DNA of 64,000 nt from Pseudomonas rhizophila (lineage in GTDB: Bacteria > Pseudomonadota > Gammaproteobacteria > Pseudomonadales > Pseudomonadaceae), in contig NZ_CP024081.1 in the NCBI RefSeq assembly GCF_003033885.1, positions 514,232 through 578,231 on the forward strand. The letters are read 5' to 3'. Within the stretch, counting starts at the first letter, position 1; each line of letters begins with the position of its first letter. Below the pieces are notes generated by a model. The model worked only from the letters and a program-made list of their open reading frames with translations, was not told the DNA's origin and did no database searches. This document shows, piece by piece, positions 55,049 through 64,000 of this stretch. Both the position numbers and the translations under genes were made by a program.

Positions 55049-56368
55049 TTGAACGAACGTCCATCATCCAGCGTCATACGCCCCTCGGGTTGTCCGGGGT
55101 TGCTGCGTGTCGTCCAGGCGCTGGACGGAGGGATCTGCCGGATCAAGCTCGACGGTGGTTCCATCCAGGCGGATCAGGCCGACGCCGTGGCGTTGGCGGC
55201 CGAGCGGTTCGCCGGTGGCGTCATCGAGGCGACCAACCGCGCCAACCTGCAAATCCGTGGGATTGGGCCCCAGCACGATGCGTTGATCGAGCCCTTGCTG
55301 AACGCCGGACTTGGCCCCCGCAAACTAGCCGGCGATGACGTGCGCAACCTGATGCTCAGCCCCACGGCCGGGATCGACCGGCAGATGCTGCTCGATACCC
55401 GTCCGTTGGCCGCGCGGATTCTTTTCACCCTGCAAACCCATGAACGCTTCCATGAGCTGTCGGCCAAGTTCGCCGTGCAATTGGACGGCGGGGAAGGGTT
55501 GGCGATGCTTGAACATCACCATGACCTGTGGCTCTCGGCGCTGGTTCGCAACGGCGAACCGTGGCTGGCCTTCGGGCTGGCCGGCACCCCGCTGGATAAG
55601 CCGGACGGCGCTGTGCGCCTGGCCCAGGGACATGATTTGGTGGTAGCGGTGCTGGAGTTGTTTCTCGACCTGGCCCGTCCCGACCAGACGCGCATGCGTC
55701 ACGTGCTGGCCGAAATCCCGAGGGATGAGTTCCTCGTCCAGTTGGCCCGCCGCGTGGCGTTGCAGCCCCCTCCGGATTGGCGGCGGGGCGAGTCCATCGA
55801 CGGATTGCACATCGGCATCCATTCCCAGTACGACGACCGGGTCTACGTTGGCGCGGCGGCGCCTCTGGGCCGGCTCGACGCCGTCATGCTGCGCGCAGCG
55901 GCGCAATTGGCGCGGGACAAGGGCGACGCCAGCCTGCGTTTCAGCCCCTGGCAGAGCCTGTTGTTGCCCAACGTGCGCCGCGAGGATGCGCCCGGTGTGC
56001 GGGCGCGGCTCGAGGAGTTGGGGCTGTTGTGCTCGCTCGAGCAACCCCTGGCGCAACTCATCGCGTGTACCGGCTCCAGTGGCTGTGGCAAAGCCCTGGC
56101 CGACACCAAGGCCGATGCTCGTCAATTGGCCGAGCTGCTGCAACGCCAGGGCCGTGCCCTGAAGATCCATCTCTCGGGCTGTCCGCGTTCCTGCGCAGCG
56201 GCCCATGTCGCGCCCGCCACCTTGCTGGCGGTCGCCCCCGGTCGTTACGACCTGTATTTTCGCGATGCGACGCTGCCGGGTTTCGGCGCGTTGCAGGCGC
56301 ACGATCTAACTATTGAAGCGCTCGGCCACTGGCTCGACGCTCGCCCCCGGAGCCCCCTTGATGCTTGA
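55049..56368 (+). CDS. cobG: Precorrin-3B synthase (oxygen-dependent)
   Basis: A protein of about 439 residues from the TTG chosen here; two other TTG codons upstream (55019, 55043) are possible, none with a clear ribosome site. It is of nitrite/sulfite reductase fold. The [4Fe-4S]/sirohaem cysteines are present in CTGSSGCGKALADTKADA and HLSGCPRSCAAAH (C-x5-C ... C-x3-C). CobG hydroxylates and forms the lactone of precorrin-3A before ring contraction and needs O2, which marks the aerobic path. Start of the cobGHIJ row; overlaps cobH. Confidence 0.92.
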   Translation: MNERPSSSVIRPSGCPGLLRVVQALDGGICRIKLDGGSIQADQADAVALAAERFAGGVIEATNRANLQIRGIGPQHDALIEPLLNAGLGPRKLAGDDVRNLMLSPTAGIDRQMLLDTRPLAARILFTLQTHERFHELSAKFAVQLDGGEGLAMLEHHHDLWLSALVRNGEPWLAFGLAGTPLDKPDGAVRLAQGHDLVVAVLELFLDLARPDQTRMRHVLAEIPRDEFLVQLARRVALQPPPDWRRGESIDGLHIGIHSQYDDRVYVGAAAPLGRLDAVMLRAAAQLARDKGDASLRFSPWQSLLLPNVRREDAPGVRARLEELGLLCSLEQPLAQLIACTGSSGCGKALADTKADARQLAELLQRQGRALKIHLSGCPRSCAAAHVAPATLLAVAPGRYDLYFRDATLPGFGALQAHDLTIEALGHWLDARPRSPLDA

Positions 56369-56987
56369 TTACATCCGCGACGGTCAGGAGATCTATCGCA
56401 ACTCCTTCGCGATCATTCGCGCCGAAGCCAACCTGGCGCGCATTCCGGCCGACTTGGAAAAACTCGCGGTGCGGGTGATTCACGCCTGCGGCATGGTCGA
56501 GGCCGTCGATGGCCTGCAGTTTTCCGAGGGCGCCGGCACGGCGGGACGCCAGGCGCTGGCCGCCGGTGCGCCGATCCTGTGCGATGCGCGGATGGTCAGC
56601 GAAGGCGTGACCCGGGCTCGCCTGCCAGCGAACAATCCGGTGATCTGTACCTTGCGCGACGAGAGCGTGCCGGCGTTGGCCCTTGAATTGGGCAACACCC
56701 GTTCGGCGGCCGCCCTGGAGCTTTGGCGTCCGCATCTGGAAGGCAGTGTCGTGGTGATCGGCAACGCGCCGACCGCGCTGTTCTACCTGTTGGAAATGCT
56801 CGATGCCGGCGCGCCGAAACCGGCACTGATCCTGGGCTTCCCGGTGGGCTTCGTCGGGGCCGCCGAGTCCAAGGCGATGCTGGCAGCCAACAGCCGTGGC
56901 GTGCCGTTCGTGATCATGCAAGGCCGGCTCGGCGGCAGCGCCATGGCCGCCGCCGCCGTCAACGCCCTCGCTACGGAGATTGAATGA
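56361..56987 (+). CDS. cobH: Precorrin-8X methylmutase
   Basis: A 208-residue mutase that moves the C11 methyl to C12 to give hydrogenobyrinate. Family marks are [22 protein letters not shown], the active-site His in [22 protein letters not shown], and [14 protein letters not shown]. The start at 56361 has GGAG eight bases upstream and overlaps cobG by eight bases; overlaps cobI in ATGA. Confidence 0.96.
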   Translation: MLDYIRDGQEIYRNSFAIIRAEANLARIPADLEKLAVRVIHACGMVEAVDGLQFSEGAGTAGRQALAAGAPILCDARMVSEGVTRARLPANNPVICTLRDESVPALALELGNTRSAAALELWRPHLEGSVVVIGNAPTALFYLLEMLDAGAPKPALILGFPVGFVGAAESKAMLAANSRGVPFVIMQGRLGGSAMAAAAVNALATEIE

Positions 56988-57718
56988 TGCAGCAGCCTGG
57001 ACGTCTGATCGGCCTCGGCGTAGGCCCCGGTGACCCGGAACTGATTACGGTCAAGGCCCTGCGCCTGCTGCGCGAATCGCCGGTGGTGGCGTACTTTGTC
57101 GCCAAGGGCAAGAAGGGCAACGCTTTCGGCATCATCGAGGCGCATTTGCAGGAGGCGCAGACGTTGCTGCCGCTGGTCTATCCGGTGACTACCGAAGCGC
57201 TGCCGGCCCCGCTGTCCTATGAACAGGTCATCGCCGACTTCTACGACACCGCTGCCGAGCAGTTGGCCGTGCATCTGGATGCCGGTCGTGATGTGGCGGT
57301 GATCTGCGAGGGTGATCCATTCTTCTACGGCTCCTACATGTACCTGCACGATCGCCTGGCCGAGCGCTATGACGCCGACGTGATTCCTGGCGTGTGCTCG
57401 ATGCTCGGTGGCGCCTCGGTGCTGGGTGCGCCGCTGGTCTATCGCAACCAGAGCCTGTCGGTGCTCTCCGGCGTCTTGCCCCACGACGATCTCAAACGTC
57501 GCCTGGCCGACGCCGATGCGGCGGTCATCATGAAGCTGGGGCGTAACTTCCCCAAGGTCCGGCAGGTGCTCCAGGAACTGGGCCTGGACGGTCGGGCGTT
57601 GTACGTCGAGCGGGCAACCATGGCCAACCAGAAGATCGTGCCGCTGGATGAAGTCGAGCCGATGTCCTCGCCGTACTTCTCGCTGATCATCGTGCCCGGC
57701 GAACGGTGGCAGGGTTGA
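56984..57718 (+). CDS. cobI: Precorrin-2 C20-methyltransferase
   Basis: A 244-residue tetrapyrrole methylase. Marks are [22 protein letters not shown] (SAM loop), [18 protein letters not shown] and [20 protein letters not shown]. It methylates C20 of precorrin-2. The start overlaps cobH in ATGA; the stop shares a base with the cobJ start. Confidence 0.96.
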   Translation: MMQQPGRLIGLGVGPGDPELITVKALRLLRESPVVAYFVAKGKKGNAFGIIEAHLQEAQTLLPLVYPVTTEALPAPLSYEQVIADFYDTAAEQLAVHLDAGRDVAVICEGDPFFYGSYMYLHDRLAERYDADVIPGVCSMLGGASVLGAPLVYRNQSLSVLSGVLPHDDLKRRLADADAAVIMKLGRNFPKVRQVLQELGLDGRALYVERATMANQKIVPLDEVEPMSSPYFSLIIVPGERWQG

Positions 57719-59409
57719 TGACTTCCAAAGTGCCGGCCATTGTCATCCTCGGCCCGGGCAGTCTCGCCACCGCCCGGCGGATCCAGCAGCGCTACCCTGA
57801 CGCCCTGATTCATGGCCTGAGCGGACGGGTTGAGGGCGTGGATCGTCCCTACCACGAGTTCGGCGCGACGTTGCGCGAGCTCTACCAACAGGACACGCCG
57901 ATCATCGCCCTGTGCGCGGCCGGCATCGTCATCCGCACGCTGGCGCCGCTGCTGCTGGAAAAAGGCGTCGAGCCGCCGGTGCTGGCGGTGGCCGAGGACG
58001 GCAGCGCGGTGGTGCCGCTGCTTGGCGGGCTGGGCGGGGTCAATGTCATGGCCCGTGATATCGCCACAGCACTGCAAGTCACCCCGGCGATCACCACCAG
58101 CGGTGAATTGCGTTTTGGCACTTGCCTGCTCAATCCGCCGAGTGGCTACAGCCTCGGCGATCTGGAGCAAGGTAAGCGTTTTGTCTCCGATCTGCTGGCA
58201 GGTGAATCGGTGCGCATCGAAGGCGCCGCGCCGTGGCTGGCTCAGGCGCAGTTACCCGAGGATGAACGGGCACGGTTGGCGATCCGTATCGACAGTGCTG
58301 CGGGTACACCGGCGGCGGATGAGCTGCGTATTTATCCGCGCAATGTGCTGGTGGCGTTGAGTGCAGGGGCGTCGGCGGACATCGGCGCGATACTGGAGCA
58401 GGCCGGCCTCGCGCCGCAGTCGCTGGCGTGCCTGTTGGCGGCGGACAGCGACATGGCCCGTCCTGAGCTGCACGAAACGGCATCGGCCTTGGGTGTGCCG
58501 CTGCGTTTTGCCGCAACCAATGGCAACCTCGAAACAGGGTTGAGCGATGCCCTCGGCCAACCGGCATCGCTACAGGTCATGGGCAGCCATGCCATCGCCG
58601 TGGCCGAGCAGCCCCTCGACCCCGAACAGATCGGCCGCCCGCGCGGGCGTCTTGCCGTGATCGGCCTTGGCCCCGGCGCTGCCGAGTTGATGGTGCCGGC
58701 CGTGCGCGCCGAACTCGACCGTGCCACCGATGTGCTGGGCTACGAAACCTACGTGCGCATGGCCGGTCCCTTCCGGCCCGATCAGGTGCAGCACTGCACC
58801 GACAACCGCGAGGAAATGCAGCGTGCCCGTCATGCCTTCGAGCTGGCAGCCCAAGGGCGATCCGTGGTGGTGGTGTCGTCCGGCGATCCAGGCGTGTTCG
58901 CCATGGCCGCCGCGGTGCTCGAAGCGCTGCACGAGTCGACGGATGCCCATTGGCATAGCGTCGACCTGCAAATCCTTCCGGGCGTCTCGGCTTCCCTCGC
59001 CACCGCCGCCCAGGCCGGTGCGCCGCTGGGTCATGATTTTTGCGTGATGTCGCTGTCGGACAATCTCAAACCGTGGTCGATCATCGAGAAACGCCTGGAT
59101 CTGGCGGCTGAAGCAGACCTGGCCCTGGCGTTCTACAACCCGATCTCCCGTTCCCGACCGTGGCAGCTGGGGCGAGCGCTGGAGATCGTTGCGCAACATC
59201 GCACGCCGCACACGCCGGTGGTGTTGGGGCGTGATATCGGTCGTCCGGGCCAGACCCTACGGGTCACGACATTGGGACAGTTGACCCCGGACCAGGTGGA
59301 CATGCGCACCATGGTGCTGATCGGTTCCTCCACCACGTGTGTATTCCCGCGCGCCGAAGGGGGCGACTGGGTGTACACGCCGCGTTGGTATGGCAGCAAA
59401 CCGCTCTGA
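57718..59409 (+). CDS. cobJ: CbiG-CobJ fusion, precorrin-3B C17-methyltransferase with CbiG/CobE-like domain
   Basis: A protein of 563 residues, about twice CobJ length. Residues 1-300 resemble CbiG: an N-domain with IIALCAAGIVIRTLAPLL and VAEDGSAVVPLLGGLGGVN, and a C-domain with LVALSAGASADIGAILEQAG. Residues from about 310 are CobJ (GRLAVIGLGPGAAELMVPAV, SSGDPGVFAMAAAVLEAL, LPGVSASLATAAQAGAPLGHDFC, LAFYNPISRSRPWQL). CobJ methylates C17 with ring contraction. The ATG at 57718 shares its A with the cobI TGA. Last gene of the row. Confidence 0.94.
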   Translation: MTSKVPAIVILGPGSLATARRIQQRYPDALIHGLSGRVEGVDRPYHEFGATLRELYQQDTPIIALCAAGIVIRTLAPLLLEKGVEPPVLAVAEDGSAVVPLLGGLGGVNVMARDIATALQVTPAITTSGELRFGTCLLNPPSGYSLGDLEQGKRFVSDLLAGESVRIEGAAPWLAQAQLPEDERARLAIRIDSAAGTPAADELRIYPRNVLVALSAGASADIGAILEQAGLAPQSLACLLAADSDMARPELHETASALGVPLRFAATNGNLETGLSDALGQPASLQVMGSHAIAVAEQPLDPEQIGRPRGRLAVIGLGPGAAELMVPAVRAELDRATDVLGYETYVRMAGPFRPDQVQHCTDNREEMQRARHAFELAAQGRSVVVVSSGDPGVFAMAAAVLEALHESTDAHWHSVDLQILPGVSASLATAAQAGAPLGHDFCVMSLSDNLKPWSIIEKRLDLAAEADLALAFYNPISRSRPWQLGRALEIVAQHRTPHTPVVLGRDIGRPGQTLRVTTLGQLTPDQVDMRTMVLIGSSTTCVFPRAEGGDWVYTPRWYGSKPL

Positions 59410-59417
59410 TAAAACCC

Positions 59418-59437
59418 GGCGGCCCGCCTGGGCCGCC
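59418..59437 (+). terminator. Hairpin after cobJ (possible terminator)
   Basis: A perfect eight-base stem GGCGGCCC/GGGCCGCC with a GCCT loop lies eight bases after the cobJ stop. There is no T-run, so termination is uncertain. Confidence 0.5.
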
Positions 59438-59871
59438 TCTATCTGACTTCGTCATGTTCGAGACTTCGTGGGTACAGGACGTCCCGCTGTTTGACGCTGT
59501 AGACGTCGCGAATACCTGTTTGTTTGAATAATGAAATAAATATTCGATGCGCGAGCGCTAAGTCATTGTGTTCGGAAACTTATTGAATTCCTTGTGAGTT
59601 GAACAACGTTCGAAGTGTGGGCTATGTTTGCTTCCGCTTTGAAATTGATTGGGACTGTAAAGTGCTGTTTGCGGCCTGAGTGAACGCTGTTGTTGGGGCG
59701 CACTGGGGATGGCTGCTACTTATCTATTGCAGGAGAGAGCGCGCAACTTCTCCTGACAAGATTATTTCTTTGGATGACTTGATGCAGAGGCTGCCCGAGT
59801 GCTTGGAAGCGCTTGTCGGCGGTCATCGTGCAAGGCTGTCCTGTTATATACGATAAATGGAAGTATTGTTT
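59438..59871. other. AT-richer leader region of the toxin gene
   Basis: About 430 bases with clearly lower G/C than the flanks (for example GAATAATGAAATAAATATTC at 59526). No gene is convincing; a 22-codon frame ending at the TAA at 59854 is the only candidate. It should hold the toxin promoter. The composition suggests acquisition by transfer. Confidence 0.45.
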
Positions 59872-62508
59872 ATGAGTGAACCTGAGCGTTCATCGGCGGA
59901 TGACTACGTCGATTTTGTGAGTTTGTTGAAACTAAAGGATCTTGAACAGGCCTTAATACCGTACAAGGGTTCGGAACAATATGATTCGGTGCTTCGGTAT
60001 TACTTTGGTTGTATTGCCCTGTTGGATTCTGCGCGCATGTTGGAACCGTTGGGGCTGCTCAAGCAGGCGGTGGGAACCTTGCAGGGAAACAGCCGGCGCC
60101 GTCGTGCGCCGGAGCCGCTGAGCACCGATGGCGCCGGGCCTGCGAACCTGGCGCAGATACAAAACAAAATCGAGGGTTTCGAAGCGCGCCTGCACAACAG
60201 CTTCGAGCAGTTGAAACTACCCGCTACCGAAGTGCCGAAAAACCTGCATTTTGTCTGGCTTGGGGGCGGCGTCGGGGCGATTCAGCGTGATTACATCAAT
60301 ATCTGGAAAAAGGTGATGGGCCCGCAGGGCTATCGCCTCAGTCTCTGGTATGACAGCGACGCGCTGCTGGCCTATGAGACCAACCGGATCATTGTCGAAG
60401 CCGCGAAGGCCGATGCCATGCTCAATGGCGGGCAGGCCAGTGTCGATCCGTTGGAGTTGGGCGACCGTTATGAAGAACGCGCCATCGTCCTGAAGCAGCA
60501 GATGTATGCGCATATCACCAAGGTTGTGAAGAACGGCGGCAGTGCCGATGAGGCTCGAATCGATCTGCTGGTTCGCGCCTACGGCCAGGATAAGGCGCGG
60601 CTCAATACCCTGATGAACGATAACCGCCTCAGCCTCACGGCCTTGGCTGAGGGTTGCCTGAGCCTGCGCGACGTTGCCGCCGGTCAAGCACCCCTTCACT
60701 TGCGGGATATCTACGAGCGCGAGATCAGTCTGCGTGGCATGTTTGCCGGGGGCTCCGACATTGTGCGTGTCGAAGCCCTGTTCGCCGAAGGGGGCAGCTA
60801 TGTCGATATCGATCACCTGCCGCCCTTGCTGGAGAAACTGGGGGAGGTGGACATTCGTGAGTTCAAGACCGACGCGCGCCTGGGGGTGTTGCAGTTGTTG
60901 CTTGATCGAAACCCGGATTGGATGCCCGGCCGTCAGGCATTGCGCAGCCAGTACACGGATTATCTCCACGCGATCCCGTCGCAGCATCGCGATGCGCTGG
61001 AGCGGTTCGCTAAAAGCCAGCCCGAGTTGAACCGCGTTTTTCGCCCGCCGGTGGAGCGTCTGGCGCGTCCGTACGAGCTGCGCGCCGTTGCCGCGCGAAA
61101 CTCGTTGAGCAACGCTTTTTTGATGGGCCACCCTGGGGCGGCGATGCTCAAAACCGTGCTCGAGCGTTTCAGGCTCAACTATGAAATCGTCGATGCCACC
61201 GCGCGCCTGGCCGATGAGCAAAACGTTGCCCTTACCGATGCCCAGAGCATGATCGGCCTTGCGCGTCAGGCCGCAACGCAGGTTTTCGGTGCGTTTCACG
61301 AACTGTCGCCGGAAGCGGAAATGGCCGCGGCGTTTCTGGTGGAGGCGGCCGCCACTTACTACAGCGACGGTATCCGCCCCCAGAGCGAAGTGACGATCTA
61401 CCTGACCGGCCCAGCCGCCATGCGCGAGGGGATGGCCGATTACCACCGGGCGCATTTCACCCCGCGAACCGCCGAGCAGTGGCGCGCGGAGGCGGCCATC
61501 GCCGCCGTCGGCAGCGTCAATGGGGCCACCGAGGAGGAGCTGGATCACTCCTGGAAGGAAAACGAAAGTGACACCGGGCAATGGCTCGTTAACGAGAAAA
61601 AACGCTGGCAAGAGGGCCGGTTCAAGGCTCGTTATGCCGGCGATATGGCCGAGCTGCTCAAATACCGTACGCTCCAGTTCGATGAAGGCTGGCCGGTGAT
61701 CGAGGGGCGACATGTGTTGTCCACCGAGCTTTTGCAGCATCTTGCCGATGAGCTGGGTAAGCCGTTCATGCAGATGATGAGTCTGGGCCATGACGGGACG
61801 GTGATTTTCGACAAGGCGATACCGCTGGGTTTTGATGAACGTCAGTCGATCCTCGCCCAAAGCGCCAGTGCGTTGCCGCCAGCATCGTTGAGCGATCAGC
61901 AAACGCGCCGGTTGTCCGTCGTTGAGCTTCTGGAGCGCCTCGCCAAAGGTGATTTTGAAGTCGCTCAATTGAGTCCCCTGCAACGTCTGCTGCTGGGGGG
62001 CTTGACCGGTGCGACGGCCTTGGATAATCGCAGCTTCGATGCGGTACGCCCGCAGTTGGATAACCTGGCCAACAACGTCGCGAACCAGGGAAGCGCCGGC
62101 GGCTATGCAACGATCGAGCATGCGTTGTACCAACGTAAGGCGCCGGCTTTTCTGGCCGGGCTTGCCAGTGCGGCCGAGTATCCGCCAGGGCATGAGGAGA
62201 CCGCCCTGGCCCTGAAGAAAAACGCCCTGGAGCAGCCTTTGACATTGCGCCAATGGGGCCAGCACGTCGCCCGGATCCGCCAGGTGGCGAAGCTTGAATA
62301 CCGTGTCCGGGTCGTTGAACGCCTCGGTACTGTCCTGGACGATTTCGATGCCGACACAATCAAGCTTGTACCTCAGGATCTGCTGCTCCAGGGCGATGGC
62401 GACAGGGTGGGCGGACGTTGTTATCCCTTGGCCCTGGCAATGGCGGCAGCCTTGTCGCAGGACAAGGTTGCGTCAACACCTTGCGTGAGCGGTTCTACCT
62501 GGGGGTGA
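59872..62508 (+). CDS. TcdA/TcdB-like large toxin, N-terminal part up to an apparent frameshift
   Basis: The frame encodes 878 residues. After a helical N-terminus of about 110 residues comes a GT44-type glycosyltransferase: VPKNLHFVWLGGG at about 121-133 (UDP-sugar Trp), LSLWYDSDALL, and the DxD motif in EGGSYVDIDHLPPL (Asp312, Asp314), with SNAFLMGHPGAAML later. This is the domain by which clostridial toxins glycosylate Rho GTPases. Near the end GGRCYPLALAMAAAL gives the likely Cys of a YopT-like peptidase. The last 15 or so residues (after LSQ) are out of the true frame. The start at 59872 has GGAAG eight bases upstream; an ATG 15 bases earlier lacks one. Confidence 0.85.
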   Translation: MSEPERSSADDYVDFVSLLKLKDLEQALIPYKGSEQYDSVLRYYFGCIALLDSARMLEPLGLLKQAVGTLQGNSRRRRAPEPLSTDGAGPANLAQIQNKIEGFEARLHNSFEQLKLPATEVPKNLHFVWLGGGVGAIQRDYINIWKKVMGPQGYRLSLWYDSDALLAYETNRIIVEAAKADAMLNGGQASVDPLELGDRYEERAIVLKQQMYAHITKVVKNGGSADEARIDLLVRAYGQDKARLNTLMNDNRLSLTALAEGCLSLRDVAAGQAPLHLRDIYEREISLRGMFAGGSDIVRVEALFAEGGSYVDIDHLPPLLEKLGEVDIREFKTDARLGVLQLLLDRNPDWMPGRQALRSQYTDYLHAIPSQHRDALERFAKSQPELNRVFRPPVERLARPYELRAVAARNSLSNAFLMGHPGAAMLKTVLERFRLNYEIVDATARLADEQNVALTDAQSMIGLARQAATQVFGAFHELSPEAEMAAAFLVEAAATYYSDGIRPQSEVTIYLTGPAAMREGMADYHRAHFTPRTAEQWRAEAAIAAVGSVNGATEEELDHSWKENESDTGQWLVNEKKRWQEGRFKARYAGDMAELLKYRTLQFDEGWPVIEGRHVLSTELLQHLADELGKPFMQMMSLGHDGTVIFDKAIPLGFDERQSILAQSASALPPASLSDQQTRRLSVVELLERLAKGDFEVAQLSPLQRLLLGGLTGATALDNRSFDAVRPQLDNLANNVANQGSAGGYATIEHALYQRKAPAFLAGLASAAEYPPGHEETALALKKNALEQPLTLRQWGQHVARIRQVAKLEYRVRVVERLGTVLDDFDADTIKLVPQDLLLQGDGDRVGGRCYPLALAMAAALSQDKVASTPCVSGSTWG
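62451..62466. repeat. Perfect small palindrome at the frameshift point
   Basis: CTTGTC-GCAG-GACAAG forms a six-base perfect stem with a four-base loop exactly where the reading frame changes. Such sites can template small deletions by quasipalindrome correction. Confidence 0.7.
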
Positions 62509-64000
62509 TCGAGCCTCAGGCCAGTGATTCGCAGACGTTCCTCAACTGCGTGGAGTCGTTGCGCGACGTGCAGATCGGCGACGTCGGCCGTGGGTTGGCG
62601 CGCTCGGATCTGAATGCGGTGGTGGACATTCTGCAAGCCAGGACCACGACCAGCACGCTGATGCTCAACTCCGATAATCACGCCATGCTGGTGGCCAAGA
62701 CCCTAGAGGGGGAGCGCAGTACGTATCACTTCTACGATCCGAACTTTGGCGTATTCGAGTTCCAGCAGGCGACACGCTTCAGGCAAGCCTTGGAGCAGTT
62801 CTTCCTTCAGCACGAGATGGCCAGTTATTACGCCGCGTATGGCGATGCGGCGCGCCCGACCTTCGATCTCATCGACCTGGACGGTGCCAAGGTGGCGAGC
62901 CTGGCATTGTCTGGTGCAATTGATGTTTCCAAACTGCTGCAACCCGGCGCGCTGCCCGGGCAGGCGCTGCGCCCGGTCAGGCAGCGCCTGGCCAATGCCC
63001 GGGGGCAGTCGCTGCAGAGTAATCCTCGACTGGGCAACTGTCTGCTGGCGCTGGATGGCCAGTGGTGGGGGCAACAGATCGCGCAGGCAACGGCCCATCT
63101 TCAGCAGGCGGGTCAATTGGCATCAGGCCTTGTGCCGTTGTTCGAAACCCTGGAGGTCATGTCGAACGGATCGTACCGCATAAGCCTGATCGATCCTGAG
63201 AGTCCCGAGCACCTGGTACGGGTCGTCACTGACGACCATCGACTCTTGCGTATAAAAAGCTACCTCTCGGAACGTTTTTCAGCCTTGGCCAATAAACCGT
63301 CCGTGCCCAGCGATCCCACCGAAGTGGGCAGCGTCCATACCCTGAACGCCGGTTTCGCCATACAGGCATTGATGAATGCATTGAGACGGCAGGAAGGGCC
63401 TGATCGCTCCCTGACGCTGGCGGTGCGCTTGCATGGCTATGTCAATTACGCGCAATTGGTTCACGGCAACGTGGTGGATATCGCGGGCCTGGTGGGGCTG
63501 GTGCGTCAGGCACTGGCTGAAGAAAAACTGATTGCCCGTACCGTCGCGCCAGTGGTGAAGGCGGCGGTGGGAAGCAGCGTGAGCGAAGCGACAGGGGGGC
63601 TGCTGCAACTGGCGAATGTCGGCTTCGACATCTATCAGTTGTCGACTGCCCGAAACGAAGTGGAACGCGCGCAGTTCGGCACCCAACTGGCGTTCGACTC
63701 GGCCGGTCTGGCGTTGTCGGTAGGCGCTTACGCCGCCGGTGCCACCACCGCCGGAGCGTTTCTGGGCGGCGCCGCGGTGATGCTGGGCGGGCTGGCGGTG
63801 GGGGTGGCCGCGCTGGCCCAGGGTTTCGCCACCATTGCTGAAGAAGCCAAGCAAGTCGGGCTTTTCTTCGATGAGGCTACAAAAGCTCATCTTCAGCCTT
63901 ATCACTTTGATGCCCCCAGTGGGGCATGGCTGCCGCGTTCTTCGTTGATCGTTCAGACGCTGGACCTGACCCGCTCCGAGCTCGTGCTGGACAGCCCCAG
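62463..64000 (+). CDS. TcdA/TcdB-like large toxin, continuation in the shifted frame (runs off the window)
   Basis: From 62463 the open frame moves by one base and stays open to the right edge, over 510 residues. It reads QGCVNTLRERFYLGVIEPQ, then NSDNHAMLVAK (peptidase His, codon at 62679) and FYDPNFGVFEF (Asp, codon at 62736), completing a YopT-type Cys-His-Asp set whose Cys is in the preceding frame. Further on comes a hydrophobic glycine/alanine-rich stretch (GAFLGGAAVMLGGLAVGVAALAQG, about 63740-63830), like the start of the TcdA/TcdB pore-forming domain. It has no start codon of its own with a ribosome site. The C-terminus is outside the window. Confidence 0.82.

Noticed and set aside
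60217..62265. A 682-residue open frame on the minus strand
   Set aside because: It is antisense to the toxin's glycosyltransferase half, which has clear domain motifs; no family resemblance of its own.
62463..62508. Programmed frameshift in the toxin gene
   Set aside because: There is no slippery heptamer or obvious downstream pseudoknot; a one-base deletion in a palindrome explains the data more simply.

Overview
The window reads as a chromosomal segment of a Pseudomonas of the P. fluorescens complex. This rests on the high-GC coding style, on gene order that I recall from P. aeruginosa (azurin-nadE-pncB; ureEFG beside a DesT-type regulator; ureA-acetyltransferase-ureB-ureC; cobG divergent from cobL-cbiD-cobK), and on about twenty copies of a REP/REPIN hairpin (core TGTGGGAGCGAGCCTGCTCGC and variants) typical of this group. 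The species assignment is inference. No tRNA, rRNA, CRISPR array, transposase or integrase was seen.

Layout. 1-4.1 kb: end of an unknown gene, a small lysine-rich protein, a LOG-family phosphoribohydrolase, azurin, and the nadE-pncB pair of NAD salvage. 4.3-8.3 kb: a LysR regulator divergent from amaB and amaA, probable lysine/pipecolate catabolism. 8.4-13.8 kb: a five-gene branched-chain amino acid ABC importer (braCDEFG) behind a near-consensus sigma-54 promoter with an NtrC-like site and a phased array of GGTTGYA repeats. 13.8-14.6 kb: a non-coding stretch with several DnaA-box-like sequences. 14.6-31.4 kb: housekeeping and accessory genes: SDR, AGE epimerase, hupE/ureJ-ureG-ureF-ureE, a DesT-like repressor, a secreted repeat protein, AsmA, a bacterioferritin-like protein, LysR/azoreductase, a lipase, PsiF, an AI-2E transporter, a YegD-type Hsp70 and cbpA-cbpM.

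31.5-41.9 kb: the minus strand carries urtABCDE (urea ABC importer) followed by ureD, ureA, two acetyltransferases, ureB and ureC. A sigma-54-like promoter precedes urtA. Together with ureEFG/hupE this gives urea uptake, urease and nickel loading, and the sigma-54 signals suggest nitrogen control of both urea use and amino acid uptake. 42.0-44.8 kb: a FecCD/FecB/FecE-type importer of unknown metal or corrinoid substrate. 45.0-50.1 kb: a copper cluster (PepSY protein, OprC-like TonB receptor with its CxxxM and HxM copper ligands, PCuAC chaperone, two DUF2946-like proteins). 50.4-59.4 kb: cobalamin corrin-ring genes cobK-cbiD-cobL on minus and cobG-H-I-J on plus, with a solitary zeta-toxin-like kinase inserted between the two arms.

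59.4-64.0 kb: after a visibly AT-richer leader comes a large clostridial-toxin-like gene that runs off the right edge. It has a GT44-type glycosyltransferase domain with a DxD motif, a YopT-like Cys-His-Asp peptidase region and the start of a hydrophobic pore-forming region. An apparent one-base deletion at about 62460, inside a perfect small palindrome, puts the catalytic Cys in one frame and the His and Asp in another. This toxin locus, the zeta kinase flanked by REPIN halves, the secreted 14-residue repeat protein and the braC promoter array are the items most worth a second look.
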